Positions 58,677 through 64,000 of a stretch of DNA of 64,000 nt are shown here, one piece after another. The notes below the pieces were generated by a model. The model did no database searches and had not been told where the DNA came from. It was given only the letters and a program-made list of their open reading frames with translations. Both the position numbers and the translations under genes were made by a program. Each line of letters starts with the position of its first letter. Positions within the stretch are counted from its first letter, which is position 1. The DNA is taken from contig CAJFTS010000033.1 in assembly GCA_904420015.1 (NCBI GenBank), positions 1 through 64,000 on the forward strand, in the 5' to 3' direction. This stretch comes from an uncultured Clostridia bacterium. Lineage in GTDB: Bacteria > Bacillota > Clostridia > Oscillospirales > Acutalibacteraceae.

Positions 58677-59487
58677 TGCGCATCCCTCCGTTGAGCAGCG
58701 ACGGACTCATGCTGCTCATGGCATCCATCAGATAGGTGCGCAGGGAGCCCGTCCCGCCCTCGGTTTTGCGCATCCTTTCAAAGGCCAGCTCTCCGCAAAG
58801 GCCCATGGCGCAGACGGCGGCAGCCGTAGCCTCGAGAATCTTGTCGGGGTTTGCGCCGCAGTAGCAGCCCACCACCTCGCTGAGCATACAGCCGGTGCCG
58901 GTGATCTTCGACATGAGGGGATGCCCGTTTCGCACCAGATAGACCTTCTTCTCGTCGGCAACCAGATCGATGGCGCCGGTGATGGCGATGACCGCCTGGG
59001 TTGCACGGCTCAGTTCCTTGGCAAACCGGATGGCCTCGTGAAGGTTTTCATCCGTCACCGCGTCCTTGAGATCCGCGTCCACCCCTTTGGTGGCCGCCCC
59101 GCTTCCTGCCACTGCCTTCATTTCCGACATATTGCCCCGGATCACGGAAAACCGCACCTCCTTCAAAAGCCTGTGTACCGTATCGGTGCGCAGCGCGGAG
59201 GCCCCGGCTCCCACCGGGTCCAGAACCACCGGATGGTTCAGGGCATTGGCCTTTTTCCCCGCCAGGATCATAGATTCCACCGTCCTGGCGTTTAAAGTGC
59301 CGATGTTGACGACGAGCGCCTGGCAGATGGAGGTAATCTCCTCCACCTCGCCCCCGTCGTCCGCCATGATGGGGGAACCGCCGCAGGCCAAGGCGATGTT
59401 GGCGCAGTCGTTGACGGTGACGTAGTTGGTAATGGCATGGACCAGCGGCGTCTTTTTACGAACGTTTTCCAGGATTGCTTCAAACAT
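58663..59487 (-). CDS. thiM: Hydroxyethylthiazole kinase ThiM
   Basis: ThiM phosphorylates salvaged hydroxyethylthiazole. The 274-residue product has TPLVHAITNYVTVNDCANIALACGGSPIMADD near residue 13, VVLDPVGAGASALR near 90 and the ribokinase motif ITGTGCMLSEVVGCYCGA with the catalytic Cys. GAGGAG precedes the ATG at 59487. It opens the salvage operon 65 nt after the DEAD-box helicase gene. I see no TPP riboswitch in that gap. Confidence 0.94.
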   Translation of the reverse strand: MFEAILENVRKKTPLVHAITNYVTVNDCANIALACGGSPIMADDGGEVEEITSICQALVVNIGTLNARTVESMILAGKKANALNHPVVLDPVGAGASALRTDTVHRLLKEVRFSVIRGNMSEMKAVAGSGAATKGVDADLKDAVTDENLHEAIRFAKELSRATQAVIAITGAIDLVADEKKVYLVRNGHPLMSKITGTGCMLSEVVGCYCGANPDKILEATAAAVCAMGLCGELAFERMRKTEGGTGSLRTYLMDAMSSMSPSLLNGGMRIETR

Positions 59488-59552
59488 GGGCGTCTCTCCT
59501 CTCATCAAAACACCGGCGGGATTGCTCCGGGCCGGTTGTCATCCTGCATCGG

Positions 59553-61274
59553 TTAGGCGCGGCCTGCCCCCTTTTTGCGGTCGGCGGGCTTGCGGCGGCC
59601 GCCTCGGAAATCCCGGGGCTTCTTTCCCGGATAAGGGCGGCCTTCCCCGCGGGAGCGATAGGAGCGGGGCTTCGTCCCGTCTACCGGGGTAAAGGTCACC
59701 GGATGGCTGCGGATTTTACTGTTTTGCATGGTATCCATTACCCGTTTTGCGTCGTCCCGGTTGAGCTCCACCTGCGTATGGTCGTTATATATGCTGATTT
59801 TCCCGATGGACTTGGCGGGGATGCCGGTGGCGTCCACAATCGCGCCGACAATAAAATTGGGGGCGATCTTCTGGTTGCGGCCCACATTGACCCGCAGATA
59901 GGTTTTCTTGCTGTCGAAAGACCCTTCCTCCCGCCTTAATGCAGGGATTAAAGCCGCCTGTACCGCCGGGATGGCCCTGCCGTCCCTTCCCGCCGCCCGG
60001 GCGAGCAGCGCCAGCGCCACCTGCCGGTCGGAATAGCCCTGGGCATTGAGCCGCTCGAGCGTATCTGCAAAAGCTTTTTCTCCCCCCTCCTCCAGGATTC
60101 GGGCGAGCTTGGCCGTAAAGGCCTCCCGCCGCTTTTGAAGGATTTCCTCCCTAGTTGGGAGGGGCTTTTCCAAAATGGGGGCTTTGACAAACTGCTCGAT
60201 TTCCTTCACCCTTCTCACCTGGGCCCGGTTGCAGGCCAGGGTATAGGAGGCGCCGGTCTTTCCGGCCCGTCCGGTCCGGCCGATGCGGTGGATATAATAC
60301 GCAAATTCCTGGGGGATGTCGAAGTTAAAGACCGCGTCCACATCCTCCACGTCGATGCCTCTGGCCGCCACGTCGGTGGCCACCAGGATGCGCACCCGTC
60401 CCGTCTTGAAATCCTGCATCACCTTGCTGCGCGCCGCCTGCTTCATGTCCCCATGCAGGCCGACGGCGGCGAAGCCATGCCGGTCGAGGTAATCCACCAG
60501 CTCGTCCACCATCTTTTTGGTGTTGCAAAAGACCACCGAACGGTTGGGCTCCTTGTGCTGCAAAAGGAGATTGAGGGCGTCCATCTTCTGGGAAAGGGGG
60601 GCCGGGTAAAAGGACTGCTCAATGGTATCCAGGGTGCGCTGCCCCTTATCCACGGCCACGAGGACCGGTTCCTTCTGGAATTCCTTTGTAATCTTCATAA
60701 TAGCCGGCGGCATGGTGGCGGAGAACAGAACCGTCTGCCGTTCCTGGGGGGCCTCGCTCAGAATGGTCTGTATATCCTCATAAAAGCCCATATTGAGCAT
60801 TTCATCCGCTTCGTCGAGCACCACCATGCTCAAATCCCCCAGCTTTAGGGTCCCCCGGCGCATATGGTCCATCACCCGGCCCGGCGTACCGATGACCAGA
60901 TTGGCGGTTTTGAGCTGGCGAAACTGGATGGGCATGGGCTGTCCGCCGTAAACGGTGGCGATGCGCACCCCCGGCTTATACTTGGCGTACTTGCGCATTT
61001 CGTCGCTGATCTGCATGGCAAGCTCCCGGGTGGGGCTTAACACCAGCACCTTGGGCGTTACGTCCGCATCCCCGCGGATACGCTCCACCGCCGGGATACC
61101 GAAGGCGGCGGTTTTTCCAGTTCCGGTGCTGGACCGGCCGATGACATCCCTGCCTTCCAAAAGGAGGGGGATGGTTCTGGCTTGAATCTCGGTGGTTTGG
61201 TCGTACTGCATATCCGCTACGGCGCGAAGGACCGCTTCGGACAGAGGCAAGGTTTGAAATAGAGTAGGCTGCAT
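59553..61274 (-). CDS. DEAD-box RNA helicase
   Basis: The 573-residue product has all helicase motifs: Q region TEIQARTIPLLLEGRD, Walker A SSTGTGKTAAF, PTRELAMQ, TPGRVMDH, VVLDEADEML, SAT, ATDVAARGID and HRIGRTGRAG. The C-terminus carries a DbpA-like RNA-binding domain (LRVNVGRNQKIAPNFIVGAIVDATGIPAKSIGKISIYNDHTQVEL) and a basic Arg/Gly-rich tail. This is the CsdA/DbpA/CshA group, acting in ribosome assembly or RNA decay. A weak AGG precedes the ATG. Confidence 0.94.
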   Translation of the reverse strand: MQPTLFQTLPLSEAVLRAVADMQYDQTTEIQARTIPLLLEGRDVIGRSSTGTGKTAAFGIPAVERIRGDADVTPKVLVLSPTRELAMQISDEMRKYAKYKPGVRIATVYGGQPMPIQFRQLKTANLVIGTPGRVMDHMRRGTLKLGDLSMVVLDEADEMLNMGFYEDIQTILSEAPQERQTVLFSATMPPAIMKITKEFQKEPVLVAVDKGQRTLDTIEQSFYPAPLSQKMDALNLLLQHKEPNRSVVFCNTKKMVDELVDYLDRHGFAAVGLHGDMKQAARSKVMQDFKTGRVRILVATDVAARGIDVEDVDAVFNFDIPQEFAYYIHRIGRTGRAGKTGASYTLACNRAQVRRVKEIEQFVKAPILEKPLPTREEILQKRREAFTAKLARILEEGGEKAFADTLERLNAQGYSDRQVALALLARAAGRDGRAIPAVQAALIPALRREEGSFDSKKTYLRVNVGRNQKIAPNFIVGAIVDATGIPAKSIGKISIYNDHTQVELNRDDAKRVMDTMQNSKIRSHPVTFTPVDGTKPRSYRSRGEGRPYPGKKPRDFRGGRRKPADRKKGAGRA

Positions 61275-61469
61275 AATACCTGCTTTCTTTTGTTTGGGGC
61301 GGCTTGGCCGCCAAAATGTGTGTGGTTGTATTCGTCCATTTTACCACATTCCCAGCCGTTTGCGGCAAAATCCGATCCATCTTTTCACTTCTTGTGGTAT
61401 GTCCCTTGTTTTCCCTCTGTTTGCGATCTCCTTTTTGGCAAGATAAACGGAAAAGCGCCGCAAAAGAAA

Positions 61470-61493
61470 GCACCGGACAGACCGGCCCGGTGC
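61470..61493 (-). terminator. Intrinsic terminator of hydF
   Basis: On the minus strand GCACCGG pairs with CCGGTGC, followed by TTTCTTTT. It lies about 30 nt after the hydF stop. The remaining gap to the helicase gene shows no other clear element. Confidence 0.75.
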
Positions 61494-61524
61494 CTTCTTT
61501 CCCCCGGCCGGTATCCGGCCGTTT

Positions 61525-62721
61525 TTAAGCGCGCAGCGTAAGTTTATCCAGGATGCCGGTGAGCTTGGCCAGCGCCACCCCGTAGTTGGTGATGGGAACC
61601 CCCTGCTCCTGCGCCCGGCGGATGCGGGAAAGGACGTACTTGCGGTTGAACATACAGGCCCCGCAGTGGATAATAAGGGAATACGGCGTCAGGTCGTCGG
61701 GAAAATCGGTGCCGCTGACTAGATCGATGGAGAGGCCCGGTCCCACCCGCTTTTGAAGCAGCCGCGGGATTTTCACCCGGCCGATGTCCTCGGTTAAGGG
61801 CGCGTGGGTGCACGCCTCCGCGATGAGCACCCGCGAGCGCTCAGTCAGGCCGTCGATGGCGGCGGCCCCCTCTTTGAAGGCCCCGATGTCCCCTTTATAC
61901 TGGGCAAAGAGCACCGAGAAGGAAGTCAGCCAGGTGCCCTCCGGCTTGAGCGGGTAAACGTCGGCAAAGGCCTGGGAATCGGTAATGATGAGCTTAGGCG
62001 GCTTTGCCAGGGACTTGAGCGCCAGCGCCAGCTTATCGGTGGTGACGCTCATCACGATGCATTTGCGGTCGAGAAGATCCCGGATGGTCTGCACCTGGGG
62101 CAGGATCAGCCGGCCTTTGGGCGCCTGGATATCCTGGGGCATAACCAGGAGGACCACGTCGTCCTCCTTGACCAGATGGCCGGTGATGCTTTCGGCCTCA
62201 AAGTCCTCTGGGATCACCCGCACCAGGGCGGCGAGCAGCTCCTTGACCCCGGTTTTCTCCTTGGCGCTGAAGAGGATGGGGGTAAGCCCCCATTCCTCTT
62301 TCACCTTTGCGGCCAGCTCCTCGGCGTCTTTGCGCACGTCCGCCTTGCTGACCACCGGGATGACCGGGATCCTGCGTTTTTTCAGCTCCTCAAGCCATTG
62401 GGCTTCCTTGGAGAAATCCCCCGTGGAAAAGAGGAGTAGGGCCACGTCGGTTTTCTCCATGGCCTTACGGGTCTTTTCCACCCGCATCGCCCCGAGCTTC
62501 CCTTCGTCGTCAAAACCGGCGGTATCGATGAGCATGCACGGACCGATGGGATGAATCTCCATAGCCTTGTACACCGGGTCGGTGGTGGTGCCCGCCACCT
62601 CGGACACCAATGCGATGTCATGGCCGGTGACGGCGTTGATGAGGGAGGATTTGCCGCTGTTGCGCCGGCCGTAGATGCCGATATGCAGCCGGTTGGCGGC
62701 CGGTGTATTGGAAAGCTCCAT
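61525..62721 (-). CDS. hydF: [FeFe]-hydrogenase H-cluster maturation GTPase HydF
   Basis: HydF is the scaffold on which the 2Fe subcluster is assembled before transfer to hydrogenase. The 398-residue product has a GTPase domain (GRRNSGKSSLINAV, DTAGFDD, VVSKAD). A dimerisation domain follows, then a C-terminal Fe-S domain with EACTHAP and HCGACMFNRKYV carrying the conserved Cys and His. Length matches the family. It lies 19 nt downstream of hydG. Confidence 0.96.
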   Translation of the reverse strand: MELSNTPAANRLHIGIYGRRNSGKSSLINAVTGHDIALVSEVAGTTTDPVYKAMEIHPIGPCMLIDTAGFDDEGKLGAMRVEKTRKAMEKTDVALLLFSTGDFSKEAQWLEELKKRRIPVIPVVSKADVRKDAEELAAKVKEEWGLTPILFSAKEKTGVKELLAALVRVIPEDFEAESITGHLVKEDDVVLLVMPQDIQAPKGRLILPQVQTIRDLLDRKCIVMSVTTDKLALALKSLAKPPKLIITDSQAFADVYPLKPEGTWLTSFSVLFAQYKGDIGAFKEGAAAIDGLTERSRVLIAEACTHAPLTEDIGRVKIPRLLQKRVGPGLSIDLVSGTDFPDDLTPYSLIIHCGACMFNRKYVLSRIRRAQEQGVPITNYGVALAKLTGILDKLTLRA

Positions 62722-62740
62722 ATTCGTTTCCCCCTTCCCG

Positions 62741-64000
62741 TCAGAAGCGGAAGTCCCGCTTGCCCTCGTGCAGCTCGCTCATATGCTCGATGACGAGAGC
62801 CTTGACCTTCTCGTTGGGGATGGTGGGGATCTGCCGGGCAATCATCGCTTCCCCCTTGGCCCGTGTTTCGGGGGAAGCATAGTCCTCCAAATATTCCTTG
62901 AGGGTCATCAGAGCGTTGGGATGGCAGACGTTGGCGATCTGCCCCGATTTCACCAGCTGCATGAAGCGGTCACCGGTGCGCCCCTCCCGGTAGCAGGCGG
63001 TACAAAAGCTGGGAATATGGCCCAAATCCAACAGCCAGCCGACCACCTCGTCCAAGGTACGGGTATCGTTGACCTCAAACTGGGCGGAGTTTTCCTCCTC
63101 CCGCTCGGCATAGCCGCCCACGCTGGTGGAAGAGGCGCCGGAAATCTGGGACACGCCCAGCTCAAGCACCTTCGCACGGGTTTCCTCCGACTCTCTGGTG
63201 GAGATGATGATGCCGGTATAGGGGACGGCGATACGCAGGATGGCCACGATCTTCTGGAAAATGTCGTCGGGGATGGCGTTGGAGTATTCGTCCAGATCCA
63301 CGTCGTCCGCCGGGCGGATACGGGGCACGCTGATGGTATGGGGGCCCACCCCCTGAGCCGCCTCCAGATGCTCCGCGTGCATCAAAAGGCCCACAAAGTC
63401 GTATTTATACATGTTCAAGCCGAAGAGGACCCCCACGCCCACATCGTCGATGCCGCCTTCCATGGCCCGGTCCATAGCCTCGGTATGGTAGGCGTAATTG
63501 CTCTTAGGCCCCTTGGGATGAAGATATTCGTAGCTCTTCTTATTATAGGTCTCCTGGAAAAGGATATAGGTGCCGATGCCCGCCTCCTTGAGTTTGCGGT
63601 AATTCTCCACCGTGGTGGCCGCGATGTTCACATTCACCCGGCGGATGGCGCCGTTTTTGTGCTTGATGCTGTAGATGGTCTTAATGCTTTCCAGCACATA
63701 GTCGATGGGACAGTTGACCGGGTCCTCCCCGGTTTCCAGGGCCAGGCGCTTATGGCCCATATCCTGAAGGGCAGTGACCTCCTTGACGATTTCCTCCTGG
63801 GTCAGCTGCTTGCGGGCAATGTGACAGTTGGAATGGTGGTAGGGACAGTACCGACATTCATTGACGCAGTAATTGGAGAGGTAAAGCGGCGCAAACATGA
63901 CGATGCGGTTGCCGTAAAAGCGCTGCTTGATCTCCTTGGCCAGGGAATACATCCGGTCAATCAAGTCGGGAATCTCACATTCCAGCAGCACCGCCGCTTC
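62741..64000 (-). CDS. hydG: [FeFe]-hydrogenase maturase HydG, 5' end outside the window
   Basis: HydG is a radical SAM tyrosine lyase that supplies CO and cyanide ligands for the H-cluster. The frame is open through the window edge; the track's start at 63991 is internal, and about 50 N-terminal residues are missing. The radical SAM motif is in LSNYCVNECRYCPYHH. The C-terminal cluster site is FCTACYREGRTGDRFMQLVKSGQIANVCHPNAL. HydG is distinguished from ThiH by this C-terminal Cys motif and by hydF next door. Confidence 0.95.
   Translation of the reverse strand, partial: EAAVLLECEIPDLIDRMYSLAKEIKQRFYGNRIVMFAPLYLSNYCVNECRYCPYHHSNCHIARKQLTQEEIVKEVTALQDMGHKRLALETGEDPVNCPIDYVLESIKTIYSIKHKNGAIRRVNVNIAATTVENYRKLKEAGIGTYILFQETYNKKSYEYLHPKGPKSNYAYHTEAMDRAMEGGIDDVGVGVLFGLNMYKYDFVGLLMHAEHLEAAQGVGPHTISVPRIRPADDVDLDEYSNAIPDDIFQKIVAILRIAVPYTGIIISTRESEETRAKVLELGVSQISGASSTSVGGYAEREEENSAQFEVNDTRTLDEVVGWLLDLGHIPSFCTACYREGRTGDRFMQLVKSGQIANVCHPNALMTLKEYLEDYASPETRAKGEAMIARQIPTIPNEKVKALVIEHMSELHEGKRDFRF

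Noticed and set aside
59488-59552. TPP riboswitch upstream of thiM
   Set aside because: The gap is only 65 nt and lacks the CTGAGA-type and other aptamer core motifs.

Overview
The window looks like chromosomal DNA of a fairly GC-rich, endospore-forming, anaerobic Firmicute. A member of the Clostridia, probably Oscillospiraceae-like, fits best, but this is inference from gene content. The sporulation genes ylbJ, yqfC and yqfD point to a spore-former. The hydF and hydG genes for [FeFe]-hydrogenase maturation, together with L-lactate dehydrogenase, point to fermentation. The clusters phoH-ybeY-dgkA-era-yqzL-recO-mutS2, dgt-dnaG-rpoD and aspS-gatCAB are Firmicute-type. No rRNA gene, canonical tRNA, CRISPR array, prophage or transposase gene was seen.

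Layout. 1-2.9 kb: an unidentified partial ORF, nrdR, a small membrane protein and class II galT. 3.0-6.4 kb: first copy of a ~260-bp interspersed repeat, a small Cys-motif protein, then ylbJ divergent from yqfC-yqfD. 6.4-13.5 kb: phoH, ybeY, dgkA, a 131-residue membrane protein where cdd often sits, era, an unlisted yqzL-like small ORF overlapping recO, and mutS2. 13.6-20.1 kb: a GntR-regulated ABC exporter, an amidohydrolase, a glycerol-1-phosphate dehydrogenase and an AraC regulator. 20.5-25.5 kb: aspS-gatC-gatA-gatB, in which GatA has lost two of its three catalytic residues. 25.8-39.4 kb: a TelA/XpaC pair, ldh, a moxR-DUF58-transglutaminase operon, an iron alcohol dehydrogenase behind a lipoprotein GH3 hexosaminidase, a catalase and a DUF4491 protein. 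39.4-46.5 kb: second repeat copy, a zinc-ribbon protein, a tRNA-like remnant, a SigH-like sigma factor behind a palindromic operator, MATE, LysM and Gfo/Idh/MocA genes, and an AT-rich patch of small regulators (SLOG, RHH, XRE, Rrf2). 46.5-51.6 kb: dgt-dnaG-rpoD, a YigZ-family gene and rpmE. 51.7-56.4 kb: secA, corA with a long structured leader, and the third repeat copy. 56.6-64 kb: thiamine salvage genes (thiM-thiE-HAD-thiD), a DEAD-box helicase, hydF and a truncated hydG.

How the genes work together. AspRS and GatCAB would make Asn-tRNA or Gln-tRNA by transamidation, but this GatA appears unable to hydrolyse glutamine. RecO, MutS2, Era, YbeY and PhoH cover DNA repair and ribosome maturation. 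DnaG, RpoD and Dgt cover replication, transcription and nucleotide control. ThiM, ThiE and ThiD salvage thiamine precursors. HydF and HydG mature hydrogenase. The most unusual points are the broken GatA, the repeat family carrying a 46-codon ORF, the tRNA-like remnant, and several leaders in which a promoter is followed at once by an intrinsic terminator.
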